From assembly GCA_035535315.1 (NCBI GenBank), contig DATLQD010000169.1:1-31144 (forward strand): 31,144 bases of DNA. Reading direction: 5' to 3'. This stretch comes from DASQGA01 sp035535315 (GTDB taxonomy: Bacteria > Actinomycetota > Thermoleophilia > Gaiellales > Gaiellaceae). The notes beneath the pieces are model-generated. The model did not search any database. It saw nothing but the letters and a program-made list of their open reading frames with translations, and had not been told where the DNA came from. This document shows positions 7,236 to 14,733 of the stretch, one piece after another. Position 1 is the stretch's first letter. The number at the start of each line of letters is the position of its first letter. The translations under genes and the position numbers were made by a program.

Positions 7236-8096
7236 TCAAGAAGTGACTCCGTTCACGGCGTAGGCCTGGAGCCCGTACCCCATGATCCGGTGTGGGTAAT
7301 AAGCCTCGACGACCGGCCTCGCGTTCGAAGGCAGCGCGCCCCGCATCGCAAGCCAGTTCACGACTTCGACGGATTCGGTGCCGCCCCGCAGGATGAGCTC
7401 CTCGTGGGTCAGGTCGCAGAGAGACTCGGGCTCCTCGACCATAATCCGCATGAACTCACGATCCCATTCCTCCTGCACAGCCCCGAACCGCGGGCCGGTC
7501 AACTGATGGGAGAGCCCGCCGGTGCCGACGACGACAACGCCCAGGTCCTCGGGGTACGAAAGGATCGCCCGCCGGAGTGCTTGACCCAACTTCCAGCAGC
7601 GGCGCGGGGTGGGGAGCGGATGGAGGATGACGTTCACCGCCAACGGGACGATCGGGATCTTCCACCCACCCTCCCCTTCGGCGAAATCGACCATCGGCAG
7701 CGGGGAGATCACACCGTGGTCGACCTCGAGCTCCTGGCAGATCGTTGGATCGAACTCGTCCGCCACCAGCGAGCGTGCGATGTGCCAACCGAACTTCGCA
7801 TCGCCGGGAAGCGGTGGAAAAGGCCGGGCCCCGAAGCCTTCGTCAGCGATTGGATACGTATCCGCGACGCCGAGCGCGAACGTCGGATAGGCATTGAGGA
7901 AGAACTCGTCCATGTGGTCGTTGTAGATGACGACGAGTCGATCCGGCTCGAGCTCCTCGAGCCACTTTGCAACCTCCTGAAAGGGCCCAAAGAGCGGCTG
8001 CCACTCTTCCGCCTCGCGCACTTCGTCGCCTGCGTCGTACGCGTGCTCCATCGACGGTGCGTGCGAGGCTCCGATACCTCCGATCACCCTTGCCAT
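7236..8096 (-). CDS. ligB: LigB-type extradiol dioxygenase catalytic (beta) subunit
   Basis: A 286-residue class III extradiol dioxygenase that opens a catechol-type ring next to its two hydroxyls using Fe(II) and O2. With the ATG at 8096 the iron-binding histidines fall at 12 (ASHAPS) and 61 (YNDHMDEF), the same numbers as in Sphingobium LigB, which supports this start over the GTG one codon earlier. The catalytic-base region GTGGLSHQ (His197) and the acidic ligand region ESVEVVNW (Glu244 by motif) followed by LAMRGAL are also present, so all catalytic residues are kept. The block YPIADEGFGARPFP is strongly LigB-like. Start and ligA stop overlap as TGATG, ensuring equal synthesis of the two subunits. 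Protocatechuate, gallate or 3-O-methylgallate are the usual substrates; homoprotocatechuate or another substituted catechol is possible. Confidence 0.92.
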   Translation of the reverse strand: MARVIGGIGASHAPSMEHAYDAGDEVREAEEWQPLFGPFQEVAKWLEELEPDRLVVIYNDHMDEFFLNAYPTFALGVADTYPIADEGFGARPFPPLPGDAKFGWHIARSLVADEFDPTICQELEVDHGVISPLPMVDFAEGEGGWKIPIVPLAVNVILHPLPTPRRCWKLGQALRRAILSYPEDLGVVVVGTGGLSHQLTGPRFGAVQEEWDREFMRIMVEEPESLCDLTHEELILRGGTESVEVVNWLAMRGALPSNARPVVEAYYPHRIMGYGLQAYAVNGVTS

Positions 8097-8449
8097 CACT
8101 TCCCTCCCGATTCGCGCATCTGCCTACCGATCTCCGGGAGCGGGGTGTCCGTGACACCGGAGAGCTTCACCATCACGTAGATCGAAAGGCCGTTTCGCCA
8201 GAGACCGATCCAATCTCGCCGGCGAACGAGCCCCTTTTCCTCGTCCGTCAACTCGAACTGCTCCATCCAACGCTCCTCGTCCGCGAGGAAGAGCGTTCGT
8301 TGTGCTTCGTCCTTCAGCGAGTAGGCGGCCTTGTTGAGCCGGATGCCCCGCGTCGCAGTCTCTTCGTCGAAGAGGTCGAGGTCGCCCGGAAGGTTCTTCG
8401 GCTGAACCCGGTCGAGCCGGTCGAGATAGTCCTGCGTCAGCTCGCTCAT
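8096..8449 (-). CDS. ligA: LigA-type extradiol dioxygenase small (alpha) subunit
   Basis: A 117-residue all-helical protein matching the LigA subunit of protocatechuate 4,5-dioxygenase. Seen: IRLNKAAYSLKDEAQR near residue 36, then the DEERWMEQFELTDEEKGLVRRRDW block and NGLSIYVMVKLSGV, which cap the active site of LigB in the known alpha2-beta2 enzyme. It is somewhat shorter than Sphingobium LigA (about 139 residues). The ATG at 8449 overlaps the stop of the P450 gene (ATGA), and its own stop overlaps the start of ligB, so the P450, LigA and LigB are translated as a chain. Confidence 0.9.
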   Translation of the reverse strand: MSELTQDYLDRLDRVQPKNLPGDLDLFDEETATRGIRLNKAAYSLKDEAQRTLFLADEERWMEQFELTDEEKGLVRRRDWIGLWRNGLSIYVMVKLSGVTDTPLPEIGRQMRESGGK

Positions 8450-9642
8450 GTCGACTCCGGGTCGAAGAGGACGTGAAGGTGGTGAGGCGACCGGAACTCC
8501 CACCCAGAGAGCTCGGTCGGCCGCTCGGGGTCGACTCTGAGACTCCGCAGGCGATCGAACAGAATGCGGTAGCTCGTCCGAGCCTCGTACCGGCCCAGGC
8601 GTGCTCCGATGCAGAGATGCGGACCGGTCGCGAAGGCAAGATGAGCGCCCTCGCGACGCTCGACGTTGTACCGGTCCGGGTCGGTCCACTGCCGCTCGTC
8701 ACGGTTGGCGGAAGCAAGCACTGCGGCTACGAGAGCGCCCTGTTCGAGCTTCACGCCTCCGAGCTCGGCGTCGCGAGTGGCCTGCCGGGTCGACGTCCCG
8801 ACGGGCGAATGCCAGCGCGCGCCCTCCTCGATCGCCTTGTCGATCAGCGAGTGGTCACCGATGACCCGGGCCGCCTGCTCGGGATGCGAGAGGAGAGCCC
8901 ACATGGAGATGGCGATCAAGTCGGTCCCCGCCTGGAGGCCGCCCACGATCATGACCTTGAGATTCGACTTTATCTCCTGGCGCGTGAGCCGCTCTCCTTC
9001 GACCTCCGAGTGGAGCATGCTCGAAAGCAGCGTGTCGTCCGGAGTACTCTCGAGCCGGTCGAGAATCGGCTCGAGCGTCTCGTCGACCTCGGCGCTCGCC
9101 CGGTCCGCAATCTTCTGCTTTGCCGCGTCGGCCTCGAAGTTTGAGGCGCCGGTCGCCAGGTCGACGAACCAGCGGCGAAGGGTCTCCTCGGCCACGTCCT
9201 CGAGGCCCAAGGCCCGCCTGAGCGCCCTGGCGGAGAGAGGCTCAGCGAACTCGGACACGAACTCCACCTCGCCCCGGCCGGCGAAGGTGTCGATCAGCTC
9301 GTTTGCGAGCGGCGCGATCACCTCGTCCGGGTAGTGGCCGATCGCGGCTACTCGGAACGCCGGATAGATGATCGACCTGATCCGGCTGTGGTAATCCCCT
9401 TCGGAGCCGAGCAGGTTCTTCCCGAACGTGCGGTTCAGCGTCGAGGGCTCCGTCTCCCCGGTGAAGAGATCCGGCGTCTTGTCCACATGAACGACGTCGT
9501 CCCAGCGCGTGACGAGCCAGAGCCCGACGGATTCCACCCAGGAGACGGGCTCCTCGTCCCGCAACCGCTTGTAGATCGGATATGGATCGGATTCAAGCGC
9601 CTCGACGGTGACGGTCGCCCCGTATGTACTGGTCGAGCTCAC
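8446..9642 (-). CDS. Cytochrome P450 monooxygenase
   Basis: A 398-residue soluble bacterial P450. Seen: the K-helix E273-G-A-R276, and the heme-thiolate loop FATGPHLCIG with Cys344. The I-helix reads GGLQAGTDLI (234-243): the acid Asp241 is present but the next residue, normally the proton-relay Thr, is Leu242. This replacement is uncommon and suggests either substrate-assisted proton delivery or a reaction other than classical hydroxylation. It starts with GTG overlapping the stop of the upstream flavoprotein gene (GTGA) and overlaps ligA by ATGA, so it very likely makes the catechol that LigAB cleaves, by hydroxylation or O-demethylation of a methoxy-phenol; this is inference. No ferredoxin or ferredoxin reductase is seen in the window. 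Confidence 0.92.
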   Translation of the reverse strand: MSSTSTYGATVTVEALESDPYPIYKRLRDEEPVSWVESVGLWLVTRWDDVVHVDKTPDLFTGETEPSTLNRTFGKNLLGSEGDYHSRIRSIIYPAFRVAAIGHYPDEVIAPLANELIDTFAGRGEVEFVSEFAEPLSARALRRALGLEDVAEETLRRWFVDLATGASNFEADAAKQKIADRASAEVDETLEPILDRLESTPDDTLLSSMLHSEVEGERLTRQEIKSNLKVMIVGGLQAGTDLIAISMWALLSHPEQAARVIGDHSLIDKAIEEGARWHSPVGTSTRQATRDAELGGVKLEQGALVAAVLASANRDERQWTDPDRYNVERREGAHLAFATGPHLCIGARLGRYEARTSYRILFDRLRSLRVDPERPTELSGWEFRSPHHLHVLFDPEST

Positions 9643-10658
9643 GTGGCCCTCCTCACTGCTTGAACCTCCTCGTACGTCATGACTGCATCCGCCGACTCCC
9701 CAACGATGTCAGCGGCGTCCGAACCCTGTTCCTCCAAATATGCCGCGAGCTGGCCAATCGCACGGGTGAGCGTGTCGAAGCCTTCGATCCAGACGGCCGT
9801 CGCCAGCTCGACCGCGCTCGCACCGGCCAGGAGGGCGCGCGCGGCATCCCTGCCGTCACGGATGCCGTTCGTCGCAAGAAATGGGAAGTCTGGCCCGAGC
9901 CGCTGCCGAGCCTTGGCGACCCACCGCAGGGTGAGTGGCAGAGCCCACGCCCCCCCGATCGCTCCGTAGGTCCCGAGCACCGGGCGCCGGGTCTCCAAAT
10001 CGGGCAGGAAGCCGAGCGTTCGGCCGGCGAGGCAGACACTGTCCGCCCCGGCAACCCGAGCGGCTGCGGCGAGCTCGATCACATCCCCATGGCCGGGAAG
10101 CTTCACCGTGAGCGGCAATTCGACCGTCGCTCGTACACGACCGACGATCTCGGTCACGCGCTCCGGGGCGGCAACCAGCTCGATCGCCCCCGGCGCAGCC
10201 TCTTCGCCGTGAGCCGCACCGAGATTGACCTCGAGCCAGCGAACACCTGCGGCCTCGATCGCCGCAGCCATCCGAACCAGCTCATCGACCCCGGCCGGAA
10301 TAAGGCTCGCGACGGCGTAGGCATCGTGCGTGCATGCGTACGCATCGGCAACGACGACCATCTGCAGCCACTCCTCGAATGGCAACGATGAAAGGCCCGA
10401 CCGGTTGAAGAGCGTCGACGACCTGCCGGCGCTCGCAGCTTCCACCTCGGTCCATTCGGGGTCAAGCAGCGCGTACTCCGCGACCTCGAGCTGGCGACGG
10501 GCAGCCTCCGACTCGTTGGTGGACTTCACGACCACGGCGGCGGCTCCGGCGTCGACTGCGGCGCGCAGATCCTCGATCGTCATCGTGCGCTCGCTCGAGC
10601 CGCATACGATCGGGTTCTTGAGCCGAAGGGCCCCGATCTCAACGGAGAGGTCAGGCAC
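9639..10658 (-). CDS. Dihydroorotate-dehydrogenase-like flavoprotein (FMN TIM barrel)
   Basis: A 339-residue protein with the DHODH/PreA-type FMN barrel. Seen: LKNPIVCGSSERT at the N-terminus, VVVKSTNES near residue 43 (lysine of the flavin site), LTVKLPG (second lysine), and the phosphate-binding NGIRDGRDAARALLAGASAVEL near the C-terminus (quoted in part: NGIRDGRDA and LLAGASAVELATA). It is not a biosynthetic pyrD by context: it sits between an HpaI-like aldolase and a P450 in a catabolic operon. Such proteins reduce or oxidise C=C bonds in rings or enoates. It could reduce a pathway intermediate, or serve as the electron-transfer partner, but neither can be shown. The GTG start overlaps the aldolase stop by 8 bp; the stop overlaps the P450 start by 4 bp. 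Confidence 0.82.
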   Translation of the reverse strand: MPDLSVEIGALRLKNPIVCGSSERTMTIEDLRAAVDAGAAAVVVKSTNESEAARRQLEVAEYALLDPEWTEVEAASAGRSSTLFNRSGLSSLPFEEWLQMVVVADAYACTHDAYAVASLIPAGVDELVRMAAAIEAAGVRWLEVNLGAAHGEEAAPGAIELVAAPERVTEIVGRVRATVELPLTVKLPGHGDVIELAAAARVAGADSVCLAGRTLGFLPDLETRRPVLGTYGAIGGAWALPLTLRWVAKARQRLGPDFPFLATNGIRDGRDAARALLAGASAVELATAVWIEGFDTLTRAIGQLAAYLEEQGSDAADIVGESADAVMTYEEVQAVRRAT

Positions 10659-11334
10659 CTAGCACCGCGTTTCGGAGCAAGGTGAGATCCGTCGAGACCG
10701 CGGCATAGGTCACCCGCGGATCGTCCAGTGAGAAGGCACCGAGCGGAATGCCCGCGGACTCGGCGGCTGTCGCGACCTCGTCGACTCGGGCTTGCACCCG
10801 CGCAGGGTCGAGCTCGCAATCCACGGTCAGGTCGGTAACGCCGACGAACAACACGTCGGGCCCTGCGGCGACGATTTCCTCGAGAGAATCCTCGGTCTCT
10901 TCCGTCTCGATCTGGGCCACGACGATGGGCCCCAGGCCCTGCGCGCCGAGGTACTCGCCCAGGTCGCGTCCGCCGTAGCGGCCCCCGGGATGCGTAAGGC
11001 TGACGGATCGCGTGCCGTCCGGTGCGTACCGACACATCCTGCGGAGCTCCGTGACCTCCGAGGCGCGGTGGACGGTCGAGAGATGTATGCCTGCAGCGCC
11101 CGCCTCGAGCAGCCGATTCACAAGCCCACGCTCAGCGGTCGCAATCCTTACGAGCGCTGGAAAGTCGAGCGCCTGCGCGTGGCGGAGAAGGCGGAACGCA
11201 TCGACATCGGCGAGCTGCGAGTGCTCGAGATCGACGACGGCAAAATCGAAGCCCGAGGCGGCGATGAGGTCGATGACCTCGGTGGAAGGAAGCTTGACGA
11301 AGAGTCCTCGAGCCGGTTTGCCGAGGTTCAGCAT
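10651..11334 (-). CDS. HpcH/HpaI-family class II aldolase
   Basis: A 227-residue enzyme of the HpcH/HpaI family, which splits 4-hydroxy-2-oxo acids to pyruvate plus an aldehyde. Seen: the catalytic His38 in VVDLEHSQ, Arg63 in LVRIAT, and the metal ligands Glu143 (AQIETEE) and Asp168 (FVGVTDLT). HpaI ends the homoprotocatechuate meta pathway; here it is the first gene of the operon with P450-LigAB, so a terminal retro-aldol step is the simplest role. The ATG at 11334 begins right at the family N-terminus (LNLGKPARGLFVKLPS); longer frames upstream would run into the divergent gene. No Shine-Dalgarno sequence is visible. Family members are also reported as keto-acid aldolases of sugar-acid pathways. 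Confidence 0.87.
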   Translation of the reverse strand: MLNLGKPARGLFVKLPSTEVIDLIAASGFDFAVVDLEHSQLADVDAFRLLRHAQALDFPALVRIATAERGLVNRLLEAGAAGIHLSTVHRASEVTELRRMCRYAPDGTRSVSLTHPGGRYGGRDLGEYLGAQGLGPIVVAQIETEETEDSLEEIVAAGPDVLFVGVTDLTVDCELDPARVQARVDEVATAAESAGIPLGAFSLDDPRVTYAAVSTDLTLLRNAVLGA

Positions 11335-11335
11335 C

Positions 11336-11352
11336 TGTGACAGAGTTTCACA
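11336..11352. promoter_or_regulatory. Candidate operator between divergent catabolic operons
   Basis: TGTGA-CAGAGTT-TCACA is an inverted repeat with perfect 5-bp arms and a 7-bp centre. It fills the tiny gap between the minus-strand aldolase start (11334) and the plus-strand ALDH start (11355). One bound regulator could control both operons. The arms equal those of CRP sites but the spacing is 7, not 6. The IclR (14017) and GntR (5294) proteins are the local candidates. Confidence 0.5.
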
Positions 11353-11354
11353 TA

Positions 11355-12752
11355 GTGAGTACGAGTGTCGCAAGCTTTGACACCGTCGACCCTGCCACGG
11401 GTGAGGTGCTCGCCACGCTTCCGATCGCCGGGGCGGCCGAGATGGACTCCGCGGTCGAGCTGGCAAGAGCAGCTCAACCCGCCTGGGCCGCGCTCGACCC
11501 GACCGCGCGCACCAAGATCCTTGTTCGCCTCTCGGGGCTGGTTGAGGAGCACGGCGACGAGCTCGCCGTGCTCGAGTCCCGGGACGTCGGGAAACCCTTC
11601 GTCGAAGCGCGCGGCCGCGACGTCAAGTTCACGGCCCAGACCTGGCTCTATTACGCGGGCTGGCCGACCAAGATCCTCGGAACGACGAACCCCGCCAACC
11701 CGGGTGTCTTCACCTACACGCTGCGCGAGCCCGTGGGTGTGGTCGGAGTCATCACGCCGTGGAACTTCCCGCTCGTAATCGCCTCCTGGAAGCTCGCACC
11801 CGCGCTCGCCTGCGGCAATACCGTCGTGCACAAGCCGGCTGAGGACGCGCCCCTGACCTCGATCCGCCTAGCCGAGCTGGCGCGAGAGGCCGGGGTCCCG
11901 GAAGGCGTCTGGAACGTCGTGACGGGAGACGGCTCTACCGGCGCACTGCTTGCGGCACACACGAGAGTCGACAAGGTCTCGTTCACCGGCTCGACCGCGG
12001 TGGGACGAAAGATCCAGATGGCAGCAACCAGCAACCTGAAGCGACTCACACTCGAGTTGGGTGGGAAGTCGGCGAATATCGTCTTCCCGGACGCCGACCT
12101 CGAGCAAGCGCTCGGGGGCGCGATGAACGCAACCTTCCGAAATCAGGGGGAGGTGTGCACCGCCGGCGGGCGATTGGTCGTCGTAGAGCAGGTCGCCGAC
12201 GAACTGGTCGAACGTCTCGCAGAGCGCGTAGGGAAGATTCGCCTCGGCCGAGGCCTGGACTCCGAGACTGACATGGGTCCGCTCGTCTCGGCGCGCCAGC
12301 GAGACCGTGTGCTTGGCCTCTACGAGTCGGCCCGTGACGAGGGCGCCGAGGCCGTTGTGGGCGGCGGCGCGGCCACAGTGGCCGAGCTTCCGGAAGGGTT
12401 TTTTGTCGAGCCGACGGTCTTCGACCGGACGTCGAACGACATGACGATCAACCGAGAGGAGATCTTCGGGCCTGCGGTCGCCGTGATCCGAGTCGAAAGC
12501 GAAGAGGAGGCCGTCGCGATTGCGAACGACACGGACTACGGGCTGGCCGCAGCGGTCTGGACCCGCGACGGCGCCAAGGCCCAGCGCGTCGCTCGCGCGC
12601 TGCGCGCGGGCACCGTGTGGGTGAACATGTACGGCGGACTCGATCCCTATTCGACCTTCTCGGGCCGCGGCCTCTCCGGCTACGGCTACGAGTTAGGACC
12701 CGAGTCGATCGGCGAGTACACGTCCGTGAAGACGGTGAAGACGGCGCTGTGA
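11355..12752 (+). CDS. NAD(P)-dependent aldehyde dehydrogenase
   Basis: A 465-residue ALDH. Seen: ITPWNFP, FTGSTAVG, general-base Glu234 in LELGGKSA, catalytic Cys268 in GEVCTAGGR, and the EEIFGPAVAV block. The C-terminus has SGRGLSGYGYELG in place of the commoner K-x-SG-x-G-R-E. The N-terminus is short: the protein begins almost at the conserved VDPATGE block. Two starts are possible, GTG 11355 and in-frame GTG 11337; the first leaves room for the inverted repeat at 11336-11352 and is preferred, but neither has a Shine-Dalgarno sequence. It shares a GTGA overlap with the aminotransferase, so the aldehyde is probably the product of that enzyme (an omega-amino acid or amine route), or a ring-cleavage semialdehyde. 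It opens a four-gene operon divergent from the P450-LigAB operon. Confidence 0.88.
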   Translation: MSTSVASFDTVDPATGEVLATLPIAGAAEMDSAVELARAAQPAWAALDPTARTKILVRLSGLVEEHGDELAVLESRDVGKPFVEARGRDVKFTAQTWLYYAGWPTKILGTTNPANPGVFTYTLREPVGVVGVITPWNFPLVIASWKLAPALACGNTVVHKPAEDAPLTSIRLAELAREAGVPEGVWNVVTGDGSTGALLAAHTRVDKVSFTGSTAVGRKIQMAATSNLKRLTLELGGKSANIVFPDADLEQALGGAMNATFRNQGEVCTAGGRLVVVEQVADELVERLAERVGKIRLGRGLDSETDMGPLVSARQRDRVLGLYESARDEGAEAVVGGGAATVAELPEGFFVEPTVFDRTSNDMTINREEIFGPAVAVIRVESEEEAVAIANDTDYGLAAAVWTRDGAKAQRVARALRAGTVWVNMYGGLDPYSTFSGRGLSGYGYELGPESIGEYTSVKTVKTAL

Positions 12753-14020
12753 GCTTGGCCGACCTCGACCGGGCGCACATCGTTCATCCGCATGCGGTCC
12801 TCGGCCGTCCTGCCGAGCCTGTGATCTTCACCCGGGGGAGCGGTGCCCTTCTCTGGGACTCTGACGGGAAGGAGTACATCGACGGCACCTGCGGGCTCTG
12901 GGTCTGTCCCGTCGGCCATGGTAGGCGGGAGCTCGCCGAAGCCGCCCGCAGCCAGATGGAGACGCTCGAGTACTACGCGTCTTTCTGGGACTTCTCGAAC
13001 GAGCCTTCGATTGAACTCGCCGCCCGGCTCGCCGGGCTCGCCCCGCCCGGACTCGACCGGGTCTTCTTCACCAGCGGGGGGTCGGAGGGCACCGAAACGG
13101 CGCTGAAGCTCGCGCGGCTCGCCTGGCACTCACAGGGTCAGCCGGATCGCAGCGTCGTCCTCACGCGAAACCTCGCCTACCACGGCGTCAGCTACGGCTC
13201 GCTCGGGGCAACAGGCATTCCCCCGCTCCGTGAAGGCTTCGGGCCGCTTCCAGGCGACTTCGTCCACCTGACGCCGCCGTTCCCTTACCGGGGCACCACC
13301 ACCGATGCCTTGATCACGGAGCTGGAGGCGGCAATCGACGAGATCGGAGCCGACCGGATCGCCGCCTTTATCGGCGAGCCCGTCATCGGCGTCGGCGGAA
13401 TGGTGCCGCCGCATGACGACTACTGGCCGCGCGTGCAGAAGGTGTTGCGACAGCATGACATCCTGCTCATCTTCGACGAGGTCGTGACGGCCTACGGTCG
13501 AACCGGCGCTTGGTTCGCCGCCGAGCACTGGGGCGGCATTGACGCAGATCTCATCGTCACGGCGAAAGCCTTGACGAGCGGTTACTTCCCGCTCGGCGCC
13601 GTCCTGATCGGCGATCGCGTCCTCGACCTCCTGGACGGCGAGCCGTTTCGGCATGGGTTCACCTACAACGGGCACCCAACCGGCTGCGCCGTGGCGCTCG
13701 AAAACCTCAGGCTGATCGAAGAGGAAGGTCTGCTCCTCAAGGCTCGCCAGCTCGGCGATCGTCTTCTGACAGGGCTCAGAGGTCTCGAGAGCCTCCCCTC
13801 GGTGGCGGAGGCACGCGGCTTCGGCCTCATGGCCGGGCTCGAGCTCCAGGTCGAGGACGCAAGCGAGCTCTCGGGCCGGATCCGGGCGGCCGGCGTCATC
13901 GTGCGTGCCACAGGCCAGAAGATCGTCATGTCTCCACCTCTCGTGATCTCATCCGAGCAGGTCGACCGCATCATCGAGGTGCTCTACACCGAGCTCGCGA
14001 GAACACCGGTGGCGGCATGA
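12749..14020 (+). CDS. Class III (omega) aminotransferase, PLP-dependent
   Basis: A 423-residue fold-type I aminotransferase. Seen: TSGGSEGTETALKLAR, which binds the PLP phosphate, YHGVSYG, the Asp243 of IFDEVVTAYGRTG that contacts the pyridine nitrogen, and Lys273 in TAKALTSGYFPLGA that forms the internal aldimine. The family uses beta-alanine, GABA, taurine, putrescine and similar amines with pyruvate or 2-oxoglutarate. GTG start overlaps the ALDH stop (GTGA) and its stop overlaps the IclR start (ATGA). Together with the ALDH it forms the usual amine to aldehyde to acid pair, so the operon may degrade an amine side chain, possibly of an aromatic amine handled by the divergent operon. Confidence 0.92.
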   Translation: MSLADLDRAHIVHPHAVLGRPAEPVIFTRGSGALLWDSDGKEYIDGTCGLWVCPVGHGRRELAEAARSQMETLEYYASFWDFSNEPSIELAARLAGLAPPGLDRVFFTSGGSEGTETALKLARLAWHSQGQPDRSVVLTRNLAYHGVSYGSLGATGIPPLREGFGPLPGDFVHLTPPFPYRGTTTDALITELEAAIDEIGADRIAAFIGEPVIGVGGMVPPHDDYWPRVQKVLRQHDILLIFDEVVTAYGRTGAWFAAEHWGGIDADLIVTAKALTSGYFPLGAVLIGDRVLDLLDGEPFRHGFTYNGHPTGCAVALENLRLIEEEGLLLKARQLGDRLLTGLRGLESLPSVAEARGFGLMAGLELQVEDASELSGRIRAAGVIVRATGQKIVMSPPLVISSEQVDRIIEVLYTELARTPVAA

Positions 14021-14733
14021 GCGAGAAGGTCGTCGAGCGGGCACCGGTGAACCAGTCCGTCGAGCGAGCAGCTCAGCTTCTCGGGCTCTTCTCCGTCGAC
14101 GAGCCTGAGCTCACGCTCGGGGAGATCACCGCCCGGCTCCGCACGAGCAAGGCGACTGCCCATCGCTACGCAACCGCGCTCCGCCAGGCCGGCCTCCTTC
14201 GCCTGGGCGGCGGCGCCTACACCCTCGGGCCTCGCATCGTCGAGCTGGCTGCCACGGCCCTTGCCGGCCTTCGCATCATCAAGGTTGCGGGCCCTTACCT
14301 CGAGCGGCTCGTCTCCGAGCTGAATGAGACAGCAGTGCTGTCGATCTGGGACGGGGAAGCGCCCATTGTGGTCCGGGTGGAGGACAACACGGACCGGCTC
14401 GTCCGGATCAACGTGCGAACCGGATCCCGCCTGCCGCTCGACTCTGCCCAGGGCAAGGTCTTCCGCGCCTACCTGGGTGACGAGGAGGCCGACCGGCTCA
14501 GAGACGTCCGCGACGCGGGGCTCGCGTTCACGGGACGGGTCGTTGAGGGAATCGCAGCACTGGCGGCGCCCATCTTCCAGGCAGAGGAGATCGTCGCGAC
14601 CATGGCGCTCGTCGGGACGACCGCCGCAATCTCGCCCGATTCGGGCTCCGCCATGGGCCTTGCTCTGCGCGACGCCGCCGCCGGGCTCTCGGCCGAGCTT
14701 GGCTTCCTGCCGCCCGAAAGGAGAGAGCCGTGA
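14017..14733 (+). CDS. IclR-family transcriptional regulator
   Basis: A 238-residue regulator with an N-terminal winged helix-turn-helix (about residues 14-75: QSVERAAQLLGLF, then LRTSKATAHRYATALRQAGL) and a GAF-like effector domain ending in LAAPIFQAEEIVATMALVG. IclR proteins such as PcaR, PobR and HmgR control aromatic catabolism and bind palindromes near their operons. The gene is embedded in the ALDH-aminotransferase-cupin operon with ATGA and GTGA overlaps, so it would autoregulate if it binds the inverted repeat at 11336-11352. Activator and repressor roles both occur in the family. Confidence 0.92.
   Translation: MSEKVVERAPVNQSVERAAQLLGLFSVDEPELTLGEITARLRTSKATAHRYATALRQAGLLRLGGGAYTLGPRIVELAATALAGLRIIKVAGPYLERLVSELNETAVLSIWDGEAPIVVRVEDNTDRLVRINVRTGSRLPLDSAQGKVFRAYLGDEEADRLRDVRDAGLAFTGRVVEGIAALAAPIFQAEEIVATMALVGTTAAISPDSGSAMGLALRDAAAGLSAELGFLPPERREP

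Noticed and set aside
9639..10658. pyrD for pyrimidine synthesis
   Set aside because: The fold is right, but it is embedded by overlaps in a catabolic operon and lies near no pyrimidine genes.
11336..11352. CRP binding site
   Set aside because: The arms TGTGA/TCACA match but the centre is 7 bp, not 6. It is kept only as a generic operator candidate.
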